Shown: positions 54,092-63,513 of the stretch, one piece after another
Layout of the letters: every line of letters begins with the position of its first letter
How positions within the stretch are numbered: the first letter of the stretch is position 1
The notes under the pieces: model-generated
The model's database searches: none
Told to the model about the DNA's origin: nothing
The model's input: the letters and a program-made list of their open reading frames with translations, nothing else
Program-made: the position numbers and the translations under genes
NCBI GenBank assembly: GCA_934655755.1
Contig: CAKUHA010000002.1
Span: 186,001 to 250,000, forward strand
Direction: 5' to 3'
Origin: an uncultured Collinsella sp.
GTDB taxonomy: Bacteria > Actinomycetota > Coriobacteriia > Coriobacteriales > Coriobacteriaceae
DNA: 64,000 bases

Positions 54092-54198
54092 GGGCAAGAA
54101 GAACGCATGGCAATCAGCACGAGCGGAAATGCTTGCTGCCCTTACCAAGAGGATTGCTGATTGCCATGTGTTGGTGTCCTGCGGGCAATTCCGGCGTG

Positions 54199-54393
54199 CT
54201 AAAACGCCTTCTCGCTCAAGAATTCCCTGAATGCGGGGATGTCAAAGCCCACGAGGCCACGCCCGCGCTCTCCGATAACGCCGTCTTCGAGGAGGCGGCG
54301 TTTGTATTGGCTCGCGTAGTTGCTGGCGAAACCCATGCGCTTAGCTATCTCCGAAACCCTGCTGTGGCCAGAATTGAGCAGAAGGCTGGGAGT
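54199..54393 (-). pseudogene. C-terminal fragment of an AAA-type ATP-binding protein
   Basis: Reading leftwards the frame gives SGHSRVSEIAKRMGFASNYA ... YKRRLLEDGVIGERGRGLVG and ends FREFLSEKAF-stop. This is the winged-helix tail found at the end of archaeal-type (MoxR/Orc-like) AAA ATPases in gut bacteria. Nothing in frame precedes it, so the N-terminal ATPase part is lost. Confidence 0.6.
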
Positions 54394-54473
54394 GAAAATC
54401 GGGAGTTCTATTCCCTATTTTGACCGGTTTGCGTTTGTGCGAGATAATGGACTCCGTAATAGGAGGCGATTCT

Positions 54474-55682
54474 ATGTACATCGAGCGCGAAATTGAACAG
54501 ACGATAGATTCGATGTTGAGGCAGGGGAAAGTTGTCCTGGTGACCGGAGCGCGCCAAGTTGGGAAGACGACGGTTCTCAAGCAGCATCTCGGCGACCGAT
54601 TCGACTATGTTTCGATGGAGAACCCGCGGGATTATCTTCTTGCAAAAGAGGATGCTGCTCTGTTTTTCGAGTCTCATGATCTGCCGATCATCATCGATGA
54701 GATTCAGCGCGTGCCTGAGCTTTTTTCTCCAGTGAAGTGGGTTGTCGATCAATCAGAGGAGAAGGGCCGAATCGTCCTCACGGGATCTCAGACATATCAC
54801 CTCATGAAAGGGGTGAGCGAATCTTTGGCGGGGAGGATTAGAATCTTGGAGATGCCCTCTCTAAGCTTGCGAGAGCTCGTTGGCGGTCCCCAGAGTCCTC
54901 GTCCGTATATCCCCAAAAGGATTTCCTTGGTCGCAAAGCTGTCTTCGGGAAATATTTGGGACATTATTCATAGGGGTTCGATGCCGGAACTGCAAGACCC
55001 AAATATCGATTGGGATTCCTACTATTCCGACTACGTTGCCGCATATCTCGAACGCGATGTTCGCGATCTTATAAACGTGAAGGATGAGGCGAAGTTTTAC
55101 AGCTTTATGGTCGCGTGCGCAGCGAGAACGGGGCAACTGTTAAATGCCACCGATATTGGAAACACCGTTGACGTTGACCGTAAGACGGTGAAGGCTTGGC
55201 TCTCGGTTTTGCAGGCGTCGAACATCGTTCGGATTGTCGAGCCCTTCTGGCCCAACGTCGATAAGCGTCTGACCAAGACCCCTAAGATATTCTTTATGGA
55301 TACAGGCCTTGTTTGTCATCTAACGAGATGGATAACGCCGGAGCAATTGCGCAACGGGGCCGCGGCGGGGCATATATTTGAGACGTTCGTAGTCTCGGAA
55401 ATTTTGAAGAGCTTTATGAACGCGGGGAAGAGCCTTCGTGACGTATGGTTCTACCGGGATCAAAAGAAGCGCGAAATCGATTTGCTCATCCAAGAGGGTC
55501 ATATCTTACATCCCGTCGAGGTGAAGATGTCTGCTACGGTGGGTAGAGACGCGGTGAAGAACTTTTCCTGTATTGAAAGTCTGTCTGGCTATGAGATCGG
55601 GTTTGGGCACGTTGTCTGCCAAACTTCTGATCCATATCTCATTACCAAGGATGTCCAGGCAGTTCCCGTGTGGAGCATATGA
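54474..55682 (+). CDS. AAA ATPase with DUF4143 C-terminal domain
   Basis: 402 residues starting MYIEREIEQTIDSMLRQG. P-loop LVTGARQVGKTTVLKQ, Walker B LPIIIDEIQRVPELF, sensor IVLTGSQTYHLMKGVSESLA. A helix-turn-helix region (NATDIGNTVDVDRKTVKAWL) follows, then the DUF4143 end FYRDQKKREIDLLIQEGHIL with its PD-(D/E)xK-like acidic residues. Of the four intact relatives this is the most typical of the wider family. AGGAGG eight bases before ATG pairs with an adjacent ctcc. Function unknown. Confidence 0.9.
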   Translation: MYIEREIEQTIDSMLRQGKVVLVTGARQVGKTTVLKQHLGDRFDYVSMENPRDYLLAKEDAALFFESHDLPIIIDEIQRVPELFSPVKWVVDQSEEKGRIVLTGSQTYHLMKGVSESLAGRIRILEMPSLSLRELVGGPQSPRPYIPKRISLVAKLSSGNIWDIIHRGSMPELQDPNIDWDSYYSDYVAAYLERDVRDLINVKDEAKFYSFMVACAARTGQLLNATDIGNTVDVDRKTVKAWLSVLQASNIVRIVEPFWPNVDKRLTKTPKIFFMDTGLVCHLTRWITPEQLRNGAAAGHIFETFVVSEILKSFMNAGKSLRDVWFYRDQKKREIDLLIQEGHILHPVEVKMSATVGRDAVKNFSCIESLSGYEIGFGHVVCQTSDPYLITKDVQAVPVWSI

Positions 55683-55821
55683 TTTGTGTGGCGGCGGAAC
55701 TTTGCTTGAGTCATCGACGCCATTTCTTTTGCATCTTTTGCTGCCCTTTGCAACTTTTGCTAATTTTTGCAAGTTTTGCTAATGACTGGCCAAAGGGAGT
55801 CGAAGCATTGATGCTGACATT

Positions 55822-55867
55822 TTTTAACGCAGAAAAATAATCGAAAAGCAATTATTCTGCGTTAAAA
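55822..55867. promoter_or_regulatory. imperfect palindrome before the 55904 ATPase
   Basis: ttttaacgcagaa (55822-55834) pairs with ttctgcgttaaaa (55855-55867), extended inward by ataat/attat with a small bulge. It lies about 37 bases before the ATG, so it would act as an operator rather than hide the ribosome site. Confidence 0.65.
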
Positions 55868-55903
55868 TATTGCTAGACAGTAGTTCATGAGGAAAGGACG
55901 CTC

Positions 55904-57193
55904 ATGCGCCGGAAAGCAGACAGGCTCCTTAAGGAATGGCGAGACAAAATCGATAGGAAACCTCTGTTGGTCAAGGGCGTTCGCCAGTGCGGCAAGACCT
56001 ATCTGCTCAGAACATATGCACGGGATCTTTTCGAGTCGGTCGTCTATATCAATCTCGAGAATGACCGATCGGCTCGGGCTGACTTTTCGGGCGGTCTCGA
56101 TCCTCATTCGATTGTGCGTGCGATTGAGGCCCGCACGGGACAGCGCATCGTACCGGGTAAAACCCTGCTATTCATTGACGAAGTCCAGGCATGCGAGGAA
56201 GCGCTTACTTCCCTTAAGTACTTTTGCGAAGATGCCCCCGAGTACTATGTCGCGGCTGCCGGGTCGCTCCTTGGGGTTGCTATTAATCATCAGTCGTATT
56301 CGTTTCCCGTTGGAAAGACCGATTTGATCGAGATGGCTCCGCTCGATTTCGAAGAGTTTCTTTGGGCGATGGGGCACGACCGGCTGGCTGACGAGATTCG
56401 TTCGTCATTCGAATCGATGGACCCTCTTGCTCCGAGCCTTCACGACAAAGCGCTGGGGCTCTATCGACAGTATCTTGTTATTGGCGGAATGCCTGAGGCT
56501 GTCCAAACGTATGCTGAGGTCCAGTCGGTCATCGATGTCGCCGAAAAGCATCGGATTATCCTCGACGGCTACTCTGCCGACACCAATAAATACGCTGATG
56601 AGCGTTTGAGTGCAAAGACGCGTGCGTGCTTCGATTCCATCCCGCAGCAGCTTGCCAAAGAGAATCGTAAATTTCAATACAAGGTGGTGCGCTCGGGAGG
56701 CAACGCGTCTCTATTTGGAGACGCCCTCGATTGGCTTGTATTGTCAGGCACCGTGAAGCGTTGCAGCCTGGTTGGGCAGATTGAAAGTCCTCTAGAGGCG
56801 TTCGTTAACCCTTCGTCTTTTAAAATCTATCAGGCGGATACGGGGCTGCTTGTCTCCAAGGCAGGTGCTCAGCGAGCCGACATTCTCGCTGGAATCGGTG
56901 GCACATTCATGGGTGCGCTTACCGAAAACTACGTTGCCCAACAACTTTCAGCCATTGGCTATCCACTGCATTATTGGGCTCGAGATAATCGTGCGGAAAT
57001 TGACTTTGTAGTAGAGAAACAGGGATGCCTGTCTGCGATTGAAGTCAAGGCGGGGGAGAACACGAGATCTCGCAGCCTGTCCTCACTTAAAAAGACCCAT
57101 CCGGGCGTGCGCCTTATCAGGCTTTCGACTAAGCCCTTTGGAATGAACGATGGGCTTACGTCTGTTCCACTTTATGCGGCATTTTGTCTATAA
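55904..57193 (+). CDS. AAA ATPase with DUF4143 C-terminal domain
   Basis: 429 residues. P-loop LVKGVRQCGKTYLLRT (about 23-38), VYINLENDRSARADF, Walker B TLLFIDEVQACEEAL, sensor YYVAAAGSLLGVAI. The C-terminal DUF4143 part ends HYWARDNRAEIDFVVEKQGCLSAIEVKAG, with D...E-x-K nuclease-like residues. It belongs to a different branch from the three other ATPases in the window (longer, with the AGSLLG sensor). GAGGAAAGGA precedes the start. Function unknown. Confidence 0.9.
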   Translation: MRRKADRLLKEWRDKIDRKPLLVKGVRQCGKTYLLRTYARDLFESVVYINLENDRSARADFSGGLDPHSIVRAIEARTGQRIVPGKTLLFIDEVQACEEALTSLKYFCEDAPEYYVAAAGSLLGVAINHQSYSFPVGKTDLIEMAPLDFEEFLWAMGHDRLADEIRSSFESMDPLAPSLHDKALGLYRQYLVIGGMPEAVQTYAEVQSVIDVAEKHRIILDGYSADTNKYADERLSAKTRACFDSIPQQLAKENRKFQYKVVRSGGNASLFGDALDWLVLSGTVKRCSLVGQIESPLEAFVNPSSFKIYQADTGLLVSKAGAQRADILAGIGGTFMGALTENYVAQQLSAIGYPLHYWARDNRAEIDFVVEKQGCLSAIEVKAGENTRSRSLSSLKKTHPGVRLIRLSTKPFGMNDGLTSVPLYAAFCL

Positions 57194-57214
57194 GGGAGAG
57201 CTCCTATAACGCAA

Positions 57215-57251
57215 GAGGCCCGGAGCGCAGGATTGCTGCGCTCCGGGCCTC
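57215..57251. terminator. bidirectional terminator hairpin
   Basis: A perfect 16-bp stem (gaggcccggagcgcag 57215-57230 and its complement 57236-57251) separates the convergent ATPase and topoisomerase genes. Confidence 0.85.
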
Positions 57252-57290
57252 GTCGTCATGCGAGTTTATGGCGAATCGACTGCCGTTGTC

Positions 57291-59531
57291 TTAGTCAAAC
57301 AGGCTCGGCATGTCGTTTTCCTTCATGAGGGCACCGGCGGAGGGCAGGCTCTGCGCGGTGAACTTTTCGGCCGAGACGCCGGCGCCGAGGATGTCCTCGG
57401 TCGTGCCGACGGTGGTGACCGAGCGGCCCTTCTTGGCCGTGAATGCCTGGACGCCCTGAGTGTTGGTGGTCGTCTTGGTCTTGAGCAGCGAGGTGTTGAA
57501 GTTCATCAGGCGGTAGTCGCTCGAGACCAGCGCGATGTCGCGATCTTCCTTGAGCACCTGGGCATACAGCAGCTTGCTGCCGCCGTAGATGGCGTTCTTG
57601 AGGCGCTTGCGGTTGGTCTTGGTGACATATCCGGAAAGCGCAACGCGCACCACACGACCGTTCTCAAAGACGAATAGCACGTCGGCCTTGTAGTCCTCGG
57701 GGTCGATGACCCAGATCACACTCTCGTCGGGCTCCATCTCAAGATCGGTCGGCAGGTACGAGCCCAGCTGGGCGGACTTGGTGTCCTCAAACTGCGCGAC
57801 CTTGCACTTGTACACCTGGCTCTTGTTGGTAAAGACCAGCAGCTCGTGCGTGTTGGAGGACGGGAACTCAATAAAGGGCTTGTCGCCGTCTTTGTACTTG
57901 AGCGTAGCGGCCTTCTTGAGCACGCGGTCGGTCATCTTTTTGAGGTAGCCATCGCGCGAGAGCATGATGGTAACGGGGTACTCCTCGACCTCGGGCTCCA
58001 GGCTCACTTCGATAACCTCATGGGGCTCAATCCTGCCCGTGCGGCGCGGCATCACGTACTTCTTGTTGACCGCGGCCAGCTCGTCGCTGATGACCTTCTT
58101 GATGTTCTCCTCGCTGGAGAGAATCTCCTCAAGCTCGGCAATCTCGCCCTCGAGCTTGGCGATGTCCTTGGTGCGGTTGAGGATGTACTCCTCGTTGATG
58201 TTGCGGAGCTTAAGTTCGGCAACAAACTCGGCCTGGGTCTCATCGATGTCGAAACCCTTCATAAGGTTGGGCACGACCTCAGCCTCGAGCTTGGTGCCAC
58301 GGATGATAGCGATGGCCTTGTCGATGTCGAGCAGAATCGCCTCAAGGCCGTGCAACAGGTGCAGACGCTCGGACTTTTTGCCCAGGTCAAAGTTGATGCG
58401 GCGGCGCGTGGACTGAATGCGCCACGCGACCCACTCGTGCAGGATCTGGCGAACGCCCATAACGCGGGGGTAGCCGTCGACCAGCACGTTAAAGTTGCAC
58501 GAGAACGAATCTTGCAGCGTGGTCGAGCGGTAGAGCTTCGCCATGAGCTTATCGGGATCGACGCCGCGCTTAAGGTCGATAGCGATGCGCAGGCCCGAAA
58601 GGTCGGTTTCGTCACGGATGTCGGCGATTTCCTTGACTTTGCCCTCTTTGGAGAGCTTGACGATGCGCTCGATGATGACATCGGTCTTGGTGGTGTAGGG
58701 GATCTCGTACACCTCGATGATGCGCTCTTCGGGAATCCAGCGCCAGCGGGAGCGAATCTGGAAGCTGCCAAGGCCGGTCTCGATAATCTTTTCCATCTCC
58801 TCGCGGCGATAGATAATCTCGCCGCCGGTCGAGAAGTCGGGCATGGGCATATATTCAAGCAGGTCGCAGTCGGGATCCTGCAGGTAGTGCATGGTGGCGG
58901 TGCAGACCTCGTTGAGGTTGAAACCGCAGATGTCGGACGCCATGGCGACGCCGATGCCCTTATTGGCCGAGACAAGGATGTTGGGGAACGTGGTGGGCAG
59001 CAGGCGCGGCTCCTTCATGGCACCGTCGTAGCTGTCAACGAAGTCGACCGGGTCCTTGTCGATGTCCTTGAAGATCTCGGCACTGATGGGGGAGAGCTTG
59101 GCCTCGGTGTAACGCGAGGCGGCGTAGCTCAGGTCGCCCGAATAGTACTTGCCAAAGTTGCCCTTCGACTCCACGAAGGGGGCAAGCAGCGCTTCGTTGC
59201 CCGTCGCCAGGCGCACCATCGTTTCGTAGATCGCGGCATCGCCGTGCGGGTTGAGCTTCATGGTCTGGCCGACGATGTTGGCGCTCTTCTGGCGCTCGCC
59301 CTTGAGCAGGCCCATCTTGTACATGGTGTAGAGCAGCTTGCGGTGCGAGGGCTTAAAGCCGTCGATTTCGGGGAACGCACGCGAGACGTTGACGCTCATG
59401 GCGTAGGGCATGTAGTTGACCTCGAGCGTCTGCGTGATCGGCTGGTCGGTGACCTCGGAGTGCAGGCCGATGACGTTCTCGGCGTTGACCTGCTTTTTCT
59501 TTGGCTGGTTCTTCGTCTTCTTCTTTGCCAC
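57291..59531 (-). CDS. type IIA DNA topoisomerase subunit A (ParC/GyrA type)
   Basis: 746 residues. The breakage-reunion domain carries catalytic Tyr141 in AASRYTEAKLS, preceded by the quinolone-region helix (KLNPHGDAAIYETMVRLA). A C-terminal beta-propeller region (KMTDRVLKKAATLKYKDGD, FVFENGRVVRVALSGY) follows, but it lacks an obvious GyrA box, so topoisomerase IV (decatenation) is likelier than gyrase. It lies 45 bases after the B-subunit gene on the same strand. Length is shorter than GyrA. The B subunit next door supports a dedicated second enzyme. Confidence 0.9.
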   Translation of the reverse strand: MAKKKTKNQPKKKQVNAENVIGLHSEVTDQPITQTLEVNYMPYAMSVNVSRAFPEIDGFKPSHRKLLYTMYKMGLLKGERQKSANIVGQTMKLNPHGDAAIYETMVRLATGNEALLAPFVESKGNFGKYYSGDLSYAASRYTEAKLSPISAEIFKDIDKDPVDFVDSYDGAMKEPRLLPTTFPNILVSANKGIGVAMASDICGFNLNEVCTATMHYLQDPDCDLLEYMPMPDFSTGGEIIYRREEMEKIIETGLGSFQIRSRWRWIPEERIIEVYEIPYTTKTDVIIERIVKLSKEGKVKEIADIRDETDLSGLRIAIDLKRGVDPDKLMAKLYRSTTLQDSFSCNFNVLVDGYPRVMGVRQILHEWVAWRIQSTRRRINFDLGKKSERLHLLHGLEAILLDIDKAIAIIRGTKLEAEVVPNLMKGFDIDETQAEFVAELKLRNINEEYILNRTKDIAKLEGEIAELEEILSSEENIKKVISDELAAVNKKYVMPRRTGRIEPHEVIEVSLEPEVEEYPVTIMLSRDGYLKKMTDRVLKKAATLKYKDGDKPFIEFPSSNTHELLVFTNKSQVYKCKVAQFEDTKSAQLGSYLPTDLEMEPDESVIWVIDPEDYKADVLFVFENGRVVRVALSGYVTKTNRKRLKNAIYGGSKLLYAQVLKEDRDIALVSSDYRLMNFNTSLLKTKTTTNTQGVQAFTAKKGRSVTTVGTTEDILGAGVSAEKFTAQSLPSAGALMKENDMPSLFD

Positions 59532-59576
59532 GATTTCCTCTTGAACTTCTTATGGGCCGTCGTTATCGATGTGCTG

Positions 59577-61574
59577 CTATTGCAGGTCCAGCTGATCCAG
59601 GTATTCCTTGCCGTGCTCGGAGATATGGCGCTTACGGCCCGCCTCGTCGTTGCCCAGCAACAGGTTGAACATGGTTTCCATCTTGGTGACGTCCTCGGGC
59701 TCCACCTTGATCAGGCGGCGCGTCTCGGGGTTCATAGTGGTGAGCCACATCATGTCCGGATCGTTCTCACCAAGACCCTTGGAGCGGTTGATGGAACACT
59801 TCTGGTCGCCGATCTCTTTGAGGATGCCGTTCTTCTCGAGCTCGGTGTAGGCAAAGTAGGTCTTTTCTTTGCAGTTGATCTCGTAGAGCGGCGACTCGGC
59901 GATATACACGTAACCCTCGTCGATGAGCGTGGGCACCAGGCGATAGAGCATGGTGAGCACGAGCGTGCGGATGTGATAACCGTCGACGTCGGCGTCCGTA
60001 CAGATGATGACCTTGTTCCAGTTGAGGTTGTCCAGGTCAAAGGCGCCCAGATTCTTGATGCGCTTGTCCTTGATCTCCACACCGCAGCCCAGCACGCGCA
60101 TGAGGTCCATGATGATGTCGGACTTAAAGATGCGCGGGTAGTCCTCCTTCAGGCAGTTGAGGATCTTACCGCGGACGGGCATAACACCCTGGAACTCGGC
60201 ATCGCGCGAGGTGCGAATGGCGCCTGCTGCCGAGTCGCCCTCTACGATGTAGATCTCGCGGCGGCTCTTGTCCTTGGAGCGGCAGTCGATGAATTTCTGC
60301 ACGCGGTTGGCCATGTCGGTCTTCTGCTGCAGGTTGGTCTTGATGCTCTGGCGGGTCTTCTCGGCGTTCTCGCGCGAGCGCTTGTTGATGAGCACCTGCT
60401 CCAGAATCTTATTGGCGGCGTCTTTGTTCTCGATTAAGTAGGTCGAGAGGCGCTCCTTAAAGAAGGCGGTCATGGCCTGCTGGATAAAGCGGTTATTGAT
60501 GGCCTTCTTAGTCTGGTTTTCGTAAGACGTCTGGGTGGAGAAGCAGTTGGTTACCAGCACCAGGCAGTCCTGGACGTCCTGCCACTTAATGCCGCTCTCG
60601 TTTTTGTTGTACTTACCCTGTTGCTTGATGTAAGCGTCGATGGCGCTGGTCAGAGCGCTGCGGGCGGCCTTCTCGGGCGAACCGCCGTTCTCGAGCCACG
60701 ATGAGTTGTGGTAGTACTCCTGCATCATGAAGGTGCGCGAGAAGCACATGCACGCGGTGATCTTTACGTTGTAGTCGGGCAGGTCCTCGCGGTCGCGACC
60801 GCGACGGTCGGCCTCGATAAAGAAAGGCTCGGTGAGGTAGTCGGTACCGACCTTCTCGAGCACGTAGTCCTCAATGCCCTTGGGATAGCAAAAATCCTCT
60901 TCGGTAAATTCGCCGTCGTCGCCCTCAATACGCAGGCGGAAGGTCACGTTGGCGTTGACCACGGCCTGGCGGCGCATGGTCTCGCGATACCAATCGTGGG
61001 AAATGCTGATGGAGGTAAAGACCTCAAGATCGGGGCGCCACTTGATGGTGGTGCCGGTGCGGTTCTCGTCGCTGGGCTCAATCTCGAGTGCCTTCTTCTT
61101 GGCGCCGACGACTTTGCCCTTCTTAAAGTGCAGGGAGTATTTGTTGCCGTCGCGCCAAACCGTGACGTCCATGTACTCGGAAGCGTACTGGGTCGCGCAG
61201 GAGCCCAGGCCGTTGGTGCCGAGCGAGAAGTCGTAGTCGCCGCCCTGGTTGTTGTTGTACTTGCCGCCGGCGTAGAGCTCGCAGAAGACGAGCTCCCAGT
61301 TAAAGCGCTTCTCGGAAGGGTTCCAGTCGAGTGGGCAGCCGCGGCCGTTGTCCTCTACCTGAATGGAACCATCGCGAAAGGCGGTAAGGGTGATGAGCTT
61401 GCCGTAGCCCTGGCGCGCCTCGTCAACGGCGTTGGACAGGATCTCGAAGGCAGCATGCGCGCAGCCATCGAGTCCGTCCGAGCCAAAGATGACGGCGGGG
61501 CGCAGGCGTACGCGTTCCTCGTCCTTGAGCTGGCGGATACTGTCGTTACCATAGTTTGCGGTGTTTTTTGCCAT
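59577..61574 (-). CDS. type IIA DNA topoisomerase subunit B (ParE/GyrB type)
   Basis: 665 residues starting MAKNTANYGNDSIRQL. GHKL ATPase motifs appear in order: EILSNAVDEARQGYG, VEDNGRGCPLDWN and GTNGLGSCATQYAS. Toprim residues include YIVEGDSAAGAI and TDADVDGYHIRTL. It hydrolyses ATP to drive strand passage together with the A subunit. The start at 61574 gives the best family match; AAAGGAG lies unusually far (about 19 bases) upstream. A longer in-frame extension was rejected. First gene of a two-gene operon. Confidence 0.92.
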   Translation of the reverse strand: MAKNTANYGNDSIRQLKDEERVRLRPAVIFGSDGLDGCAHAAFEILSNAVDEARQGYGKLITLTAFRDGSIQVEDNGRGCPLDWNPSEKRFNWELVFCELYAGGKYNNNQGGDYDFSLGTNGLGSCATQYASEYMDVTVWRDGNKYSLHFKKGKVVGAKKKALEIEPSDENRTGTTIKWRPDLEVFTSISISHDWYRETMRRQAVVNANVTFRLRIEGDDGEFTEEDFCYPKGIEDYVLEKVGTDYLTEPFFIEADRRGRDREDLPDYNVKITACMCFSRTFMMQEYYHNSSWLENGGSPEKAARSALTSAIDAYIKQQGKYNKNESGIKWQDVQDCLVLVTNCFSTQTSYENQTKKAINNRFIQQAMTAFFKERLSTYLIENKDAANKILEQVLINKRSRENAEKTRQSIKTNLQQKTDMANRVQKFIDCRSKDKSRREIYIVEGDSAAGAIRTSRDAEFQGVMPVRGKILNCLKEDYPRIFKSDIIMDLMRVLGCGVEIKDKRIKNLGAFDLDNLNWNKVIICTDADVDGYHIRTLVLTMLYRLVPTLIDEGYVYIAESPLYEINCKEKTYFAYTELEKNGILKEIGDQKCSINRSKGLGENDPDMMWLTTMNPETRRLIKVEPEDVTKMETMFNLLLGNDEAGRKRHISEHGKEYLDQLDLQ

Positions 61575-62008
61575 ACTCGCTCTCTCGATGCTCCTTTGCT
61601 GCGTTTTAGTCATATAGATAGTCAAGGTAGCATAGCCCAGCCCACAGACGATTCCACCCAACACGAAATCCATCGAACAACCGTTCGAACTTAGACTGAA
61701 AAGAGCTCGCTCGCACAAAACCGAGTCGGCTCTGTTCGAGTAAGTTTGAAGGCGGCTGGAGGCGCCCTACCTTGTTTGCGAATGGATCGAATCGAACATT
61801 GGGACAAGCGTCTCGTTTTATGGGCCACGGGCGTGCGTGTGCGAGTTCCTTTGGCCCATAAGGAACGCTGGCGGGTCGTTATTTGGGCCGTGGGTCTCTT
61901 CGCCGGCGCCGCGTTTCGTCATACGCTCATAGTGGAAGCCGATGCCACGGAGTCGACTTGCGACTCGGGCAATGGATGAGCTGCAAGCCGAAAGGAGCGG
62001 TGAGAACG
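61575..62008. other. intergenic region upstream of the topoisomerase operon and lipoprotein gene
   Basis: Promoters of the divergent units lie here. I see no gene or strong palindrome. Confidence 0.5.
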
Positions 62009-63034
62009 ATGAGGCCCATGACAAAGAAACTGCTGTTAGGAATTCCCACTGTGACGCTTTCGGCCGTGCTGGCTTGTACGGTGGCAGGCTGCGGCAGTAG
62101 CGCTCCGAGCGGTTCGGCTGGCAGCTCGGGCGGGAGCGCACCTGTGCAGGAGAAGTCCAAGAAGGCCAAGGCCTATGAGTCGCAGACGGTCGAGGTGGCA
62201 GGCATTACCTATGAGTCGGTGGCTCACGGTACGTTCTATCGCGGTGATGCCAAGAAGCAGGACGGCTTTTACCTGCACATCAAGATTACCAACAACAACA
62301 CAAAGAACAGAACGTTCAGTTCCTTTAACGTGCATGCTGCCCAGGGCGATCTTGAGGCAGGCGACCCGTTGTTTACTTCCGGCAAGGCGGCCGTGCTCGA
62401 CTACGTTGCAAGCGAGGCTCCCGATGAGCTTCACGAGGGCATCGATCTTTCCAAGAGGCAAGATATCGGTCCGGGCGAGACCGTTGAGTATGTCTACTTC
62501 TGGGCGCCCAAGACGGCGTACTACGGGCCCATCACTGTCGAGTTCGTAGACGCTTACGCCCCCGCCAAGAATCATGAGGCTATGCACTTCGACACCACGG
62601 GATGCGAGACCAAGGAGTTCAAGGCGGCCGGCGGCGTGGCCGATTCTGGCGAGAAGGCAGATTTAACGGGCATCGATTGCGCATCGTACAGTATCGAGGC
62701 CGCCGATGGGTACACGCTGGATTCGTCCAACGAAGAGCACGAAAAGGCGGACTTCTTCCACGACGAGACTGGAGGACGCCTGCACATCAGCATCTTCCCG
62801 CGCTCGCCGGAGGAAGAGATTGCAAGCCTAGAGCAGGTCTATGAAGGCAAGGAGACGACAACCGACCAGGTCGAGTACAACGGCATAACGTGGCTGCGCT
62901 TTACCGGTCCCGACAACGGCCATACGCTGTTTGCGACGGCTCCCGCAACGGGCGAGACCGTCCGCGTGTCGATTGGCTGGAAGATCGACTGGGATGCTGC
63001 CGTGCCCATGATGGAGGCGCTGAAGCTCAAGTAA
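62009..63034 (+). CDS. lipoprotein with DUF5067-like domain
   Basis: 341 residues. Lipoprotein signal: basic N-terminus, hydrophobic core GIPTVTLSAVLACTVAGC, lipobox with Cys28. A Ser/Gly-rich tether follows, then a beta-sandwich domain (FYLHIKITNNNTKNRTFSSF, DIGPGETVEYVYFWAPK) resembling DUF5067. The C-terminal part (residues about 225-341) is a second mixed domain containing YTLDSSNEEHEKADFF. It is surface-anchored with unknown function. The start at 62009 follows AAAGGAG by 11 bases; ATG at 62018 is an alternative. Confidence 0.85.
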   Translation: MRPMTKKLLLGIPTVTLSAVLACTVAGCGSSAPSGSAGSSGGSAPVQEKSKKAKAYESQTVEVAGITYESVAHGTFYRGDAKKQDGFYLHIKITNNNTKNRTFSSFNVHAAQGDLEAGDPLFTSGKAAVLDYVASEAPDELHEGIDLSKRQDIGPGETVEYVYFWAPKTAYYGPITVEFVDAYAPAKNHEAMHFDTTGCETKEFKAAGGVADSGEKADLTGIDCASYSIEAADGYTLDSSNEEHEKADFFHDETGGRLHISIFPRSPEEEIASLEQVYEGKETTTDQVEYNGITWLRFTGPDNGHTLFATAPATGETVRVSIGWKIDWDAAVPMMEALKLK

Positions 63035-63063
63035 CGGATTGCGATTCCCACGTCAGGCGACTC

Positions 63064-63099
63064 AGGGCTGGCTCCGAGTTATCGGGGCCAGCCCTTTTT
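63064..63099 (+). terminator. terminator after the lipoprotein gene
   Basis: agggctggc and gccagccct pair, followed by ttttt. Confidence 0.88.
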
Positions 63100-63161
63100 G
63101 GTGCTCGATGAGCAGGGCCAGCGCCTCGCGCAGCTTCGGGTACAGCTGGGCACCCTGCATG

Positions 63162-63236
63162 CAATGACAGACATGATTTTCATAATGACAGATATAGTTG
63201 ACATTGGTTGATAGATGCAATATATTTCTGTCATGT
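63162..63236 (+). promoter_or_regulatory. repeated atgacaga half-sites before the XRE gene
   Basis: aatgacagacat (about 63163-63174) and aatgacagatat (about 63184-63195) are direct copies; tctgtcat (about 63228-63235) is inverted. Their placement 40-110 bases before the regulator gene suggests autoregulation. Confidence 0.45.
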
Positions 63237-63274
63237 TGCAACGGATATCTGTCCATTACTTCGGAAGGAACTCC

Positions 63275-63505
63275 ATGCCGGGCAAAAAGAACCTACGCAT
63301 GAAGGCGGCGCGTGCGGCGGCTGGCCTTTCGCAAGCTGACTTGGCCGGGGCCGTGGGCGTTACGCGCCAAACCATCGGCCTGATTGAGGCGGGCGGCTAT
63401 AACCCCACGCTCAACTTGTGCGTGGCAATTTGCAAAGCGCTGCGCGTCACGTTGAACGACTTGTTTTGGGAAGACGAGACCGACGTCGACCCTAACGCTC
63501 TTTAG
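63275..63505 (+). CDS. XRE-family regulator (YozG-like)
   Basis: 76 residues: LRMKAARAAAGLSQADLAGA, recognition helix VGVTRQTIGLIEAGGYNPTL, and CKALRVTLNDLFWED, the layout of small cytoplasmic HTH regulators that precede a membrane-protein gene. The start at 63275 follows GGAAGGA. The next gene begins nine bases after its stop, so they form an operon. Confidence 0.92.
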   Translation: MPGKKNLRMKAARAAAGLSQADLAGAVGVTRQTIGLIEAGGYNPTLNLCVAICKALRVTLNDLFWEDETDVDPNAL

Positions 63506-63513
63506 GAGTCGCT

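Noticed and set aside
57846..60437. 863-codon plus-strand frame across both topoisomerase genes
   Set aside because: It spans two genes on the opposite strand, ignores their boundary and has repetitive VxxLVD composition. It is a shadow frame.
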